Assembly: GCA_944472135.2 (NCBI GenBank)
Contig: OX235262.1
Location: 171,553,509-171,617,508, forward strand
Source: Trichobilharzia regenti
Taxonomy: Eukaryota; Platyhelminthes; Trematoda; Strigeidida; Schistosomatidae
DNA length: 64,000 bases
Reading direction: 5' to 3'
Shown: positions 12,370 to 23,856 of the stretch, one piece after another
How positions within the stretch are numbered: position 1 is the stretch's first letter
How the letters are laid out: each line of letters begins with the position of its first letter
Translations under genes and position numbers: made by a program
The notes under the pieces: generated by a model
What the model was told of the DNA's origin: nothing
The model's input: the letters and a program-made list of their open reading frames with translations, nothing else
The model's database searches: none

Positions 12370-13260
12370 AGTAAGTTTGAGCCAGCAACGTAGGTTGGTG
12401 TAGACCGCTTGGTTGGTTGGGTCCTAGAGATTCTAAGAAATAAGTAATGTTGACGTTAGGCGTAGAGTGTTGGGCAAACAGGGAAAATCAATCGACGAGG
12501 CTATAAAGTTACATAGACTAAGATGGCTAGGTCACGTGCTGCGCATGCCTAACCACCGCCTCCCCCGACGGGCATTGCTAGCTGATATAGGTGCAGGCTG
12601 GAAAAGAGTAAGTGGTGGCCAAACAAAAACATGTCATCAATCCATCAAATCCTTGACAGCTAAACTGAGTCAGGTAGGGAGATGCAGACTTCCGGGTTGG
12701 GGCCCTCGGGACTCTAAGAATCAATGGCTGGAGACAGTAGGTGACATGGCTCAAAATCGTTGTCAATGGCCAGCGCAGATGTATTCAGTCTCTGTAATCT
12801 TTCATATTCCTTTCTACCATTACCCATTCTGTTTCACTCTTATATTTGTCAAACTCTATTGATTCTCTTCACTCATCTTCTTGTCTACTTTTGTGTGCTA
12901 TTTGGAACGTGGCAACTCGAACTGGTGCACTTCGGTGCCAAGTTCTATGTTGAATCCAGACAGACAGACAGACTCTAAGAACCAAAGAAGGCTGGAGACT
13001 ATTGGTGATATGGATCGAAATTGTTGTCAATGGCGCAGACCCATTCACTCTTCGTGGTCTCTCATGTCCGTTAAACTTTGTCGTTCTTCCATGTTACTTT
13101 TCTTTCTCCTTCACATTTCCACTTACTATCCTTTTTTTGAATCTCATTTTGTTTTTGTCTCCTTTATCTCCCTTTGTGTGGTATATGGAGTGAGGAAACT
13201 TGAAGTGCTGCACTTCTGTGCAAGGTTCCATGTTGAAACCAGACAGTCAATTAGTCCTTA
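12370..13260 (+). mobile_element. LINE-B 3' end with duplicated tail
   Basis: A non-LTR RT C-terminus: [45 protein letters not shown] and WLETVGDMAQNRCQ. It is followed by the element's 3' UTR, ending in a run of cagacagacagacagac (12957-12973). A second, diverged tail follows directly (12975-13260) and ends again in accagacag. The same family ('LINE-B' here, class uncertain) recurs at 21111, 25075, 35225, 37590, 42030, 55112 and 63045. Confidence 0.75.
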
Positions 13261-13489
13261 GCCACCATAAATTCCAGTTTGAAGCTAATATGGGTGGTTT
13301 TCAATGTATTAATAGGCTTAGTGGTTGATTCTGAATCCAACAGCTATTTTTACCATTTTATAGTTAAGTAGCAGTTCTCTGCTTAATGGGTTTTATGTGG
13401 TTCCAATACAAATTCTGTGTTCATTATTGGCTACCTAGTGTTGGTTATGTAAATAATAATAGACGAATGACATTGGTATTCACTGGCGG

Positions 13490-14905
13490 GAAGACAGCGT
13501 ATTTTATTATTGTTCCCTTGGGCTCCCAGTGGAACATCGTACTTCAACAGTACATCTCCATTCCACTTTGTTCTGTGCAGTTTCTCATCTCTCCTCCCCG
13601 CATGATCTCCTCCATGTCACCCTCGGATCAACGCAGCACTCGTCGTTTCCCGTTCGGGTTCCACCTCAGCGATACCTTATATTGTGGTCGATATTTGACG
13701 GTCTCCTTAGCGTGTGTCCTATTCATCTCCACTTTCTTCCACATATTTGTTGAACAATAGGTTCTTGGTTAGTTCGTTACATTACCGGAATTCCTTGTTG
13801 TTAATTCTTTCTGGCTAGACATCTGGTCTTCAGTAGGGAGCCGTCAAAGGCAGCTGCTGATAAAAGTCTACAGTGGTCTATTGGAAATACTTTTCGTGAC
13901 ACGCAGTGCAAGTTTCTGACTCATATGGAAGAAGTGACTGAACTAACATTGGTGCAAAAAATGCGAATCCTGTTTTTTTATGCTGAGTTTAGTAGATTTT
14001 CAAACCGATTTTAGAGTGATGAAGGTTTGTCTTGCCTTTCCGATTCTGGCTGCTTATGACATATTTATCGTTCTGTCGCCTCTAGTTGAAAGGATGCTTC
14101 CTAGATAAATGAAGGTAGCAACTTCTTTCAAATTTTTTCCGTTGATAGTGATTAGTGCTGGTCGGTTGCCTTCATGACCTCCCTCTTGTCTATGACCACC
14201 GAAAGTCTTATCTTTGCTTATTCTGACAACTTGTTGGTTTTCGCCTGTAAGTCTTCGAATATATGTGACTTCAGACATAAATCGTTAATGAAATCGGTAC
14301 CTTGTACAGTCCAAAGTACCCTTTTCTTCTGGCCCCAACAGTCTGACTCATAATCCAGTCCGCCACAATTAAGAATATCATCGGTGATAGTAGGCAGCGC
14401 TGTTTTACTCGTGACTTCACTTCAAAGACTTCGCTGAGTTTTCCATTGTAGATCACTTGACGTGTGGAATTGTTATATAGCTATTGAATGAGTGTGGGGG
14501 GGGGCACGCCATAGTGTTGAAGTAGTTTCCAAATAACTTCGCAATCAACGCTGTCGAAGGTCTTTTCAGTCGATGAAACTGAGGTAGAGATTTGATTGGC
14601 ATTCTATGTTCTGTTCGATGATGATGATGCCTAGAGTTGCAATTTGACTCGCACATGATTTGCTTTTCCTGAATCCAGCTTGTCCCGGTCGACGGAGTTC
14701 TGCACCCTATACATCTTTTGCTCTCTCCAGGATGACGCCACCTAGTATTTTGCTTGGCGTAGATAACAGCATGATTCTGCGCCATTTTTTGCACAGGTCT
14801 AAATCACCCTTCTTTAATATTTTGACAATATGATAGCCTTTTTTCGAATCAGAAGGTACTTTTTCTTCCTTGTAGACATTTTTACAAATAGTCAGTTGTG
14901 TGAAT
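13490..14905 (-). mobile_element. RTE LINE fragment (RT to 3' end)
   Basis: Reverse-strand copy of the SR2-like element. It reads LKKGDLDLCKKWRRIMLLST (14830-14790), then the palm region, and ends at 13500 with the complement of 'gttgaagt..gttccactggg'. Frameshifts and stops interrupt every domain. The endonuclease is absent. Confidence 0.75.
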
Positions 14906-15034
14906 ATTAATTGACCTATCATATTCACATTTACTGGCCAGGAAACAGCGTACTCATCGTAAAATCACTCAGTCTCTGGTACCATGCCCCGAAAATTTGT
15001 AGCTGAATACAACACACAAATCTCAAAAGATAAT

Positions 15035-15960
15035 AATAGTAATTTGCTTTATTCCAAAACAGTACATGTGATACAGAATGGAATTCTCAGCATTTTTACT
15101 ACAGTATTGCATCCAGTTAGTACATTAACAATAAACAAAATTCTATATAGATTAAGGGTAATCTCAGTTCGTTTTGACAACAACATATTGGCATGTCAGT
15201 AGCAAAGTCAAAATTGAACAGAGTGTTTGAAGGTGTTAAAAAAGCAGATGCTAGCATACTTACTGGCGTAAGCGGTAACAAAAAAGGTCGAGATATACAG
15301 AGTGTGAAAGAACGAAGAAGAATGTTTTAAATAGAGTTTGTAAGGAAGAAAGAAACAAAGCAGCACATAACAGAAAAAAGAGAAAAGGAAAAGAAAGAAA
15401 GAAAACGTCGTACCTATAAATGATATGACTTGGAAAGACGAGATCCAGTTGTTTTACTGACTATTTAATAAGTTATAGGTATCACACCCAACGCTTTTTT
15501 TATCGCTCAGAACGCGAGTTTTTGTACGTGCTAGTGCGAGCATATAGTTTCCTATATAGGCTTCTGGTAGTGCCTGACGAGATAGAAGGAGGGGGGAGTT
15601 GTGAAAGAAGAGGGTGGTGTGAGTTAGATGAAATGGATTTAGCCCATTTTTCATATGAGTCCAAGTGCCTGTCAACCAGAATATTAACAAGCTGGTTAAG
15701 TGGCACATTGCTTACCCTGCTGACAATCTGTAACATCCTGCGTAATAAGGTATAGTGTTTCTTCAGTAGCCCTGGAAAAACTAAGGGGAACAATAGAGAA
15801 TAATACGCAGAATGCGAGAGTTAAGGAATTGTAGGAGTAAGGGTTGGCTTATTCCTAACTTCTCGATGTAGAAGGTAAGACGGAGTATTTTCTTAGAAAT
15901 CATCAAGATATGAGACGACCAGGAAAGATCAGCAGATAGAATGACACCAAGATATAACAA
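15035..15960 (-). mobile_element. CR1/jockey-type LINE 3' end
   Basis: Reading from 15960 down, the frames give a hydrophobic RT C-terminus (VFPGLLKKHYTLLRRMLQIV, then NQLVNILVDRHLDSYEKWAK) followed by Ser/Pro-rich sequence and YRKLYARTST. The 3' UTR ends at about 15040 in the complement of ttgctttattccaaaacag. The same tail is seen alone at 31725-31890 and fused to a SINE at 40510. Confidence 0.6.
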
Positions 15961-16134
15961 TATATGTATGTCCAGCTCTCCCTAGTTTTCTAGTAATCCT
16001 CTAGATGACACAAATTCGTGATGAAAATGCATAATAAGAGATTTTCATCATTTTAACGTTTTATTTTAGCTTCTTGATTTCATGGCTGCCTCTAATTCGA
16101 CAGTGTCTCATTTTTACTCTGAATACATGAATAG

Positions 16135-16311
16135 GTACAAAATGAAACCGGAGATAAATTATCGTTTTCTTAAAGAAGATGAAGCGGAAGCAGAATACAG
16201 TCGTTTACATAAAACACTGAATCTGTTTAACGTTATGGTTAAACGAAAACTTACAGATAATGCTGGCGAAGAGGATGCCGATATGGACCGTGAAATTTCA
16301 AAGGGGTTGAA
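16135..16311 (+). CDS. GTF2F1: TFIIF alpha (RAP74) exon 3
   Basis: Completes the dimerisation domain and starts the charged linker: YKMKPEINYRFLKEDEAEAE, then YSRLHKTLNLFNVMVKRKLT. Human RAP74 has the matching block WYNFTPLARHRTLTAEEAEE followed by a KVLNHFSIMQQRRL stretch. I place the acceptor at tgaatag|g (16134/16135), not at the earlier ATG at 16082, because only this start restores the split Trp codon and gives gap-free alignment to the human protein. The donor is ttgaa|gtaagc (16311/16312). The sequence between 16070 and 16134 stays open but is out of phase with the previous exon. Confidence 0.9.
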
Positions 16312-16674
16312 GTAAGCTTATAGCTTGTTTATCTCATACAAGATGTGTTTATTTCAAATGTTATGTGATCGCTGTCGTCATTCCCCTTGACCACGAGAAT
16401 TTTTCATTACCCATTTAGGCCCAGATAGGAGAATTGTACTGAAGTGATGTAACTGACTCACTGGGAAAGTGGTTCATTTCATATTTCAATCTTTATTGGT
16501 TATAAACAACTAATGATGGGCTAACAAAATATTTTTAAAAATATGTAGTATTTAATTCTACCTCAGATTAGCTAACAGGGTTCATGAAATAAAAGATATT
16601 TTGTATGCTAATTTCCTTAGAAAATTCTTAATAATGTTTCAGAACATAATATTTATTTATCATTTTGTATTTTT

Positions 16675-17680
16675 ATTGTTCTCTTGGGTTCTGAGTGGAA
16701 CATAGGCTTCAACAACACATCTCCACTTTTTTCTACTTTCTGCTGTCCTCTTCAGCTGAGTTCATCATTGCCCATAATATCTCATCTCTTCCTCCTCGTC
16801 ACGTGATCTCCCCTGTGTCACTCTTGCACAGACCACTGAGATTCCACTCGAGCTATGGCGTGCATTGCACACGATGTCATTCGACTGCCTCCTTAATGCA
16901 TGCCCGATCAGTACATCTCCATTTTCTCCTACATATTTGTTGAGCAATCGCCTCTTGTTTGGTTTGTTGCCAAAGTTTTTAGCTGCTAATTCTTTCTGGC
17001 CATTTGATCTTCAGTATGGAGCCAGCGAAGGTTGCATCTGTTGATGAAAGTCTGCAACAGGCTGTTGGAAATCCTTTTCGTGACACGCAGTGCAAGTTGC
17101 TGACCCGTATAGAAGAACTGATTGGCTTGACATTGGTGTTGAGAATCCAAATCTTGTTCCTTATGCTGAGTGCAAAAGATTTCCAAAGTTGTTTCAGGCT
17201 GATGAAGGCGTATCTCACCTTTCCGATTCTAACTTTAACATATTCATCCGTTCCACTGGTCTGTGGTTGAAACGATGCTCTATGGTAAGATAGGTGAAAG
17301 GAGTAACCTCTGCTAAATCTCTCCCGTTGATGGTGATTGGCGTTGGTTATTGTTGCTGCTGTTGGTAGTGGTTGGTTATCTCCACCACTTCCGTCTTCTC
17401 TACGTCCACCTGGAGTCCTGTATTCTGTGGCTGCTTCTTCATCCAGTTTGTTGGTTTTCGTCTGCCTGCAAGTCTTCGAGTTTGTGTGACATTAGACATG
17501 ATATCTGCGAATTCCAGAACTCCTAGAGTCTTCTTATTAGTGGCCCAGCGTACTCCTGTCTCCTCTCTCCCTGTGCGCAGTCTGACGCATAATCCAGTCC
17601 ACCACAATTAAGAATATCATCGGTGGTGATAATAGGCAGCCGTGTCTTACTCCTGTATGCACTTCGAACATAATATAACA
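16675..17680 (-). mobile_element. RTE LINE fragment
   Basis: Reverse-strand 3' portion of the SR2-like element, from about 17680 (complement of the YxDD-proximal region: VKEAAENTG-like then LQVDVEKTEVVEI near 17400) to the 3' tail at 16680. Several stops and frameshifts are present. Confidence 0.7.
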
Positions 17681-17689
17681 AACTAATTT

Positions 17690-18900
17690 AAATGTAAAAG
17701 TTATATTGGTAAAATCTAAGCGAAATTCAAGTATTTGAATAAAGCAAGAACAACAGTGGTTTGTGCAGAATAATATGGTGCCATCATTTATTTCGTTGGC
17801 CTCTCATCAGCTGCTTACAGCCTAAATAAATTATGAGGTTTAAGCACAGACACGTTCTAACATACTTGCAAATTTTACATGTTGTCAGTTGACAGACAGT
17901 TCCACAATTAGTAAACAGTGCTCAGAAAATTGCGCTTATATAATTTTTACACAGGCAGTTCAAGTTAAAACAAAACAGATGTATGCATATAATGGTAAAG
18001 GAGTTACATAATAAAGATAAGATGTGCGTTAGATGCATAGTGACTAATAAGTTAGGTAACAATGTACTGAGTTGAACTGAAATCATAGAAACAAGAGACA
18101 AGCAAAATTACAGATTGTTGAAGGAGGGTGAGGTTAAAGACGAAGATTACGTAATCAGATGAGAGAAAAAAGACATCCAGTTACCAAGGCAAGGAAAGAC
18201 TAATAACTACTTCTTTCTGAACACATAAATCTGGTTTGGATCAAGCCTTTGATAGAAATTGCTTCGGCAAACTTGAGGAGAATGGAGCTCCTTTGTCTAT
18301 TGATAATTTTGAAGGATTTCTCGATTTCCACCTCATGACCCGTGTCGAGGAGATGTCTGGTAATAGCGCTTCTATAAGAGTTTGTTCACTTGAAACGTAG
18401 GCTTTTCGGTACATGTTCAGAAAATCGGAGGTATGCCCTTCTTTCTGTTCTCCCAATGTGACTGATTCCGTAGATATACGTAAATTTGTATACACAGTTG
18501 GAGTTAACATCAGAAGGATATCTATCGACTATTGACTGCACCAAAGAGCATACTGTTCGATGGACGAGAACCAACTTAGCTGTAAGATAGGCTCTGGCTA
18601 GTGACGTTCTCAGTCTTCTGTTGACCATTTCTGCAATGTTTTCACCTTTAAAATGTAGTTGAATGAAGACAGGCTTTTTTTCAACTGTGATTTGTTTGGT
18701 GTTTGAGCCTTCACATCTTCCATATTTGTTAATGAGTCTTTGAGGATAGCCGTTGTTTTTCAGTACCTTTTCGAGATTCGTAAATTCTTCCTCTAGTTTT
18801 TCTGCAGAGCATATTCTCTTCGCTTTATAGTACAGAGTCTTATCTAGTGCTCAGATTCCAATGTTTCGTTCGGTAAATCGTCCAAAATTCTTCAGGAAAA
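17690..18900 (-). mobile_element. Penelope-like element (PLE), degenerate
   Basis: On the reverse strand, 18628 to 18241 read as remnants of the RT-EN linker and the GIY-YIG endonuclease: NCVYKFTYIYGISHIGRTER, then RFSEHVPKSL. In complete PLEs the equivalents are YxFxCxCG.xYIG and HxPxW. Upstream at 18845-18890 is a hammerhead-like motif (CTGAAGA ... GAAAC), as at 60620. The 3' UTR at 17690-18240 shares blocks (aataaagcaagaacaacag) with 30945-31400. The copy is inactive. Confidence 0.65.
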
Positions 18901-18949
18901 TTAATCAAAATTGAAGTAAGAAAGGTGTATATATTAAAGGACACATCTA

Positions 18950-19110
18950 GTCTTTAAAAACCTTGTTTAATCATATGAGTCACGAACAGACATCGAAACC
19001 CGATGGGTGCATGCTGTCAATGAATCACAAACTAGGACGAAACCACTGTCCACTACTTCCTGTTGGTTTTCATTGGCCCTCTAAGTGATTGATATCAATT
19101 CCTGGTCAGA
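18950..19110 (+). repeat. Family-2 SINE-like repeat, degenerate
   Basis: Contains cgatgggtgcatgctg, aaactaggacgaaac and actgtccactac, matching the hammerhead region of the copy at 56695 with a disrupted core (CTGTCAATGA). Confidence 0.45.
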
Positions 19111-19469
19111 CTTGAAGAGCAAAGCATAATAAACACAATAGCATGAATTGTGATTGAAATTTGGCCACAGAGTTAGAAATATTAGTCTACTTTTGTTAAA
19201 AACTATGTGTACTTTTGCATCGAATCTTTGTAGTGATTATGTTCAACTTAAGTTCGGGATCATAGGTAACTGAATATGAAAAACATATGTATATGCAATA
19301 TACAATGATGTATGTGTGCACTTCAGGGAACAGTTGTATGTCATTTGTCCGCCTCCCCATAAGAAGATATAGACGGTTGGGAGTTTAAACTGACTTTGAT
19401 TGACTAGTGATATATATTCATTTTTATTTATTAATCAGGACTTGTCATACATCAGCTAACATTATATCT

Positions 19470-20260
19470 TAACGCTTATTCATGCTTTTGTTAATCGCCC
19501 ATACATGTAGGGCTTCTGCAGTCGGTCTTTCTTGATACGAACCAAAACCTTTCTGTCGAATCTTTATCCTATCAAAGTCGTTCTTATTTCCCATTTCTAT
19601 CGAGTGTAGTACAATTGCTGATTTGTTTTCTGGCTTCTTCAAATCTAAAGAGGTGTTTGGAACCGCTGCTTAACATTATTTGTGCTCTTTTGCTCGTATG
19701 TTTACCTGTCCGCAAGTTTCTCCTACATAAACAGCATCTAAATCCCCACAATTCATCTGGTACATGCAATTTAACTGATTGTCTTCTATTTTATCCTTAA
19801 CCCTCACCAGTGATGAGCGCAAGGTGTCCATTGCACGGAATTACATTCTTATGTCATAATTGTTAAGGATTCGCTTTATTTTATCACCAGTGTACTAAGC
19901 TTAAGTCTTAGCAACACGTTTTGATTCATCCTTATCTTCACTTTCCAAGTATATTTTTGTGAAGGCTTTCGGTTAATTATGCGATTCAAGAGTAAATTGA
20001 ACCAATTTAATTCCCTTATTGATCTCTTCCTCCTCCTCCTCCTCAATAACTAGACCTTTTACTCAGTTATTCAGATTCTGGGTCACAGAGTTACTTTGGT
20101 GATAAAGGAATGTGCCGAATTGTTGTAATCCAGGTATCTGTCAGAATGTGTAGGCTTCCTGAAGATATTTCTTTTCTAAAGTTTACTAACCAATTATTGC
20201 TCATTTGAATCCTGTCGTCAAAAACTTGGAAATACTTTATCCCTGTTGTGGAAGTCAATA
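19470..20260 (-). mobile_element. PLE fragment (GIY-YIG end)
   Basis: The reverse strand gives LHVPDELWGFRCCLCRRNLR and a C-terminal AEAL-type block near 19520, like the ends of PLE endonucleases elsewhere in the window. No continuous frame. Confidence 0.45.
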
Positions 20261-20336
20261 CCAAACTGAATCCGTTGGAGTGTATTTTTCTTCTCCTTGA
20301 TTCTGTGTTGAAAACTCAGATTTGCCTATACTACAT

Positions 20337-20535
20337 TTGATGATATTAGATAATTGGAGGCAGTCGGCCACAGGAAGCCTTGCTTGACCTACGTTTCGTG
20401 CTAGTTGGCATTTATCCGTCAGCAAGGCGTATCTGCAACCTCAAAGAAACTCATGTCCCTTCTGAGATCCGAACCCGCGTCACTCAGTGAGAACTGCAGT
20501 CAGAGACGTTACAACTGAGCTATTCGGGCTCACGA
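20337..20535 (-). repeat. Family-3 SINE with hammerhead remnant
   Basis: From 20535 down: a tRNA-like head with A box (tagctcagttgtaacg) and B box (gggttcggatctc). A hammerhead-like block follows: GCCTTG, CTGACGGATAAATGCC, CAACTA, GCACGAAACGTAGGTC and CAAGGC. The catalytic CTGANGA is disrupted by extra bases. Other copies are at 41540, 47633 and 47905. It ends 62 bp before TFIIF exon 20598. Confidence 0.7.
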
Positions 20536-20597
20536 ATAAAATAAATAAAAATCAATTTCTAAACTTTCTGTAATCTTTTGCCCAATGTCTTTTTTAG

Positions 20598-21087
20598 ATT
20601 TCTGTCTTCATTGGGGGATGTTAATTCAAGCCAACGGAATAAAACAGAACCGAAATCCAAAGATCTGAAGTCAGAGAATGCCTTAAAGCTTACCGATTTA
20701 GATGAATTGGACACTGGTAGTGAAGCGGACGACGATGAAGATGAAGACGACATGGATGATGAAAATCATCATGCAAAAAGTGCAAATACTGATTCAACTA
20801 AAGCAGAAGATGGTCTAAGTTCTTCTAGTAAAATGAAAAGCCTTTTATTTGATGATCCAGATGATCGCAGTAAATCAGGATCTAAAGGTGGACTTTTAAA
20901 AGCTTCTGAACGTATTCGACTAGCAAAGAAAAAACAACGTGTAGCTGCTATTGTCACAAAAATGCGACGTGGTGTAAAACGGCGTAAACGAAAAACTGTC
21001 AATATGATGGGCTCCTCAGAGGAAGAAGATGATCCCGACGAAGAAGCACAAGATGAAAGTGAATTAGACGATCATGAAGGCGATGAA
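20598..21087 (+). CDS. GTF2F1: TFIIF alpha (RAP74) acidic/basic central exon
   Basis: Encodes the charged middle of the protein. An acidic stretch (SEADDDEDEDDMDDENHH) is followed by LFDDPDDRSKSGSKGG, a strongly basic stretch (LAKKKQRVAAIV, RRGVKRRKRKT) and a second acidic run (SSEEEDDPDEEAQDESELDD). RAP74 proteins share such a charged, low-complexity linker, but its sequence is not conserved. The acceptor is tttttag|a (20597/20598), completing a split Lys codon; the donor is gatgaa|gtgagt (21087/21088), phase 0. The final residues HEGDE join VDYM of the next exon to rebuild the EVDYM motif also seen in human RAP74. A LINE begins only about 24 bp past the donor. Confidence 0.93.
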
Positions 21088-21110
21088 GTGAGTCACGCTA
21101 CCTTAATTCC

Positions 21111-22630
21111 TTATATGCACTCTGTCTGTCTGTCTTCGACGTGAAACTTTGTACATATTTGCGGCAGTTCAAGTCGGCACACTCCATGTAGCACACAAAG
21201 CAAGAAAAGAAAGTAAAAAGGAATGCAAAATAGAGACAGTAGACAGGGGTATGAGACAAAAGGAATAGTAATAACGAAGAATAATGTAGTTTCATTAGAA
21301 ATCATAAGTCACAAGGAGTGGATGCTTCTGTGCCACTAAGAACGATTTTGAGCCATATCACCAATTGTTTTCAACCATTGGTTTTTATTGTCCCGAGAAC
21401 CCCAACCGGTCAGGAAGTCTACACCTTCCCACGTGACTGGCTTAAACTAACTGTTGTGGATTTGATTGACTGGTGCCATGTTTTGGTTTGACTGCCGCTA
21501 GCTCTTTTCCAGCCTGACCCCATGTCAGCTAACATTGACCGTTGTCGAGGTAGGCGATGACTAGCAATGCATACGTAACACATGTCCTAACCATCTCAGT
21601 CGATGTAATTTCACAGCCTCGTCGATTGATTTCCCCTCCCACCCTACTTAGCACTCGACCGAGGCCTAACCTCAATATTGCTCACCTTGATATAAGAATA
21701 AAACTTGTGCACTGTGGTAGAGTATAATTTCATTGTGTGTAAATTGTTGTTTTGATAAAGTCTCACAGTGTTATACAGTAATGTTTACTAATGACGTTTC
21801 GAGCACAATTTATTGCTCATAATCATATCAAGGTATTCACACGACATCCTAACTTCATTTATATAGTTCCATTGTTTTTAACTTGATTTTCACTTGATTT
21901 GATTGGCAGTAGTACTTTCCATATTTCCGATATGAGTGATGACTCATTCCTATTGCATGTGTTTGGTGTAGACTCGATGAACAAGGATTCAGTAATCAAC
22001 CTCTCTCTCCACCTATCTAGATTACTTTTTAGAATTTTAACCCTCTCCCACCCTATTGTGTGGTTGTGTGATAATGCATGCACTGCAATTGCTGAGCTTT
22101 TTTCTAAATTACTTATCTCAGCAATTGCAGTGCATGCATTATCACACAACCACACAATAGGGTGGGAGAGGGTTAAAATTCTAAAAAGTAATCTAGATAG
22201 GTGGAGAGAGAGGTTGATTACTGAATCCTTGTTCATCGAGTCTACACCAAACACATGCAATAGGAATGAGTCATCACTCATATCGGAAATATGGAAAGTA
22301 CTACTGCCAATCAAATCAAGTGAAAATCAAGTTAAAAACAATGGAACTATATAAATGAAGTTAGGATGTCGTGTGATTACCTTGATATGATTATGAGCAA
22401 TAAATTGTGCTCGAAACGTCATTAGTAAACATTACTGCATAACACTGTGAGACTTTATCAAAACAACAATTTACACACAATGGAATTGCTCACCTTATAA
22501 TACCACTTCACACGGGAGATAGAACTCAGGCACATATGATCAAAGACAGCTAATCTTTTCATGTCTTCCACTCTCAATGGTCAGGTCTCACAGCTAACTA
22601 TAAAGGAGGACAGAGCGGACTGCTGCTCAG
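21111..22630 (-). mobile_element. LINE-B copy, split by a PLE inverted dimer
   Basis: The reverse-strand LINE-B 3' end starts at 22630 (complement of the YCxSVR...GCETWS region), is interrupted at 21689-22485, then continues to the 3' UTR, ending near 21111 at tctgtctgtctgtctt. The two halves rejoin around the duplicated 11-mer ttgctcacctt. Confidence 0.8.
21689..22485. mobile_element. PLE inverted dimer (head-to-head), 11-bp target duplication
   Basis: Two 5'-truncated PLE 3' ends lie head to head. Arms 21725-22096 and 22117-22485 are nearly perfect reverse complements around a 20-nt spacer. The spacer belongs to the left copy: it encodes the upstream residues ISNLEK before SAIAVHALSHNHT, whereas the right copy starts at 22117. 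Each arm, read outward, encodes the end of a GIY-YIG endonuclease (AVHALSHNHTIGWERVKIL, then RERLITESLFIESTPNTCNR) and then the 3' UTR. The left copy runs about 40 bp further, to gatataagaataaaacttg. The 11-mer ttgctcacctt flanks both sides (21678-21688 and 22486-22496). The two 151-codon frames found here on opposite strands come from this palindrome and are not genes. Confidence 0.85.
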
Positions 22631-23856
22631 TACACACCTTATATACACTCCATAATATAAATCTCTTTAACATCGGGTTATGGCATAGGGACTATTTCAG
22701 TGCATAATGAACTCAGTTTATTCTTGTCAATCGTTTCTTGCGTATTCTTTCTCTTGTTTTTCTGATATCGGATATATTTCAGATCAGAATTCACACAGCA
22801 CTTTTTAAACTACTCATCCAACGAATGTAAAATATTGGATTCATTCTATTCTAACTTGTGATAGGGGGGAGGGCGGGTTGTTTTGTGTATTTCACCTTGA
22901 AACATGGTGAATTACCTATAGATATGCAAACCAGACTTAATGGCTTGATTCTCTACATTGATGATAATGTAAATCTTTGTGTCACATGTTATATCTTTAT
23001 CTAGTACATTCAGTTCTTTTTCTATTAATTATGAGAGTTAAATCTGCCATGTACACACACACACACACATAATTTCACTATAATAACCGTATGCCGATAA
23101 GTAATCATTATTTTTATTCAGTTATATAATTTTATTATAAAACTTAATATTATAGTGCTAAGCCTTGTTTTATAGAGCAGGTCGATCAACCATAAAGTCA
23201 CAATCTAATATTTACAGTAGAAAAAGCTCCCTCTCTCTCTCCACCCGAAACTGTGTCAGGAAAGCTTGTTAATGTATTCACATACCAGATGACGAGAAAC
23301 TTGGCAATATCTATGCCGCCAAATTATGTACACTTTATCTTCAACGCACCAGCTGCACAGGTCTTTCGTGGTGTTGTGCTACTTTTCGCCTTCACTGCGT
23401 GTTTCTTTCGCGTCTCCCATGTGTCTCCACAACATTGTATCATTTACTTTCGCTAACATCAAATCTATCTTCCTGTTATTTGATGTTTTTATGCCAATGA
23501 ACATCTCTTTATGTATGTAATACTGATAAATCTTATCAGTAGAACACGCCACACTATGAAGTCAGTGGTGATAATGTCTTGTCGGGGAAGTGAATCGCTG
23601 CAGTCTTTTCATGGACACTAACTTCAAAAATGTCAGTGATATGGTGTCACGAACAAAACCAATTCGTTGTAGTCTGAACACAGAGAACCGATTTCTGTGT
23701 GCTACTATGTAGTGTTGACCAATACCTCCTTGAGAAACGAACGCTTCAAAGACACAACAAAATAACGATTATTCGTTGTTAGATCTACGCATGTGTCTCT
23801 ATTCACAACAATAATAGCATCAATAACATCGAAATTACCTCAACAGTGCCATTAGG
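22631..23856. other. TFIIF intron sequence
   Basis: Contains a short (CA)n tract at about 23052-23072. The 67-codon frame at 23253-23456 has no recognisable features. No supported gene. Confidence 0.4.

Noticed and set aside
21795..21840. Hammerhead in the 22-kb PLE terminus (gagcaataaattgtgctcgaaacg)
   Set aside because: Stem II and GAAAC are present, but the seven bases that should form the core (CTGANGA) do not fit in any of the copies at 21.8, 22.4, 54.1 or 55.9 kb, so I do not call it a ribozyme.
21859..22354. Two 151-codon frames on opposite strands encoding nearly the same protein
   Set aside because: They are mirror products of the PLE palindrome: half of each is antisense PLE and half is the endonuclease end. 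There are no splice or start signals to support a gene.
23253..23520. Hydrophobic frames resembling a membrane protein
   Set aside because: They overlap in two frames, and no splice sites or family features were seen.
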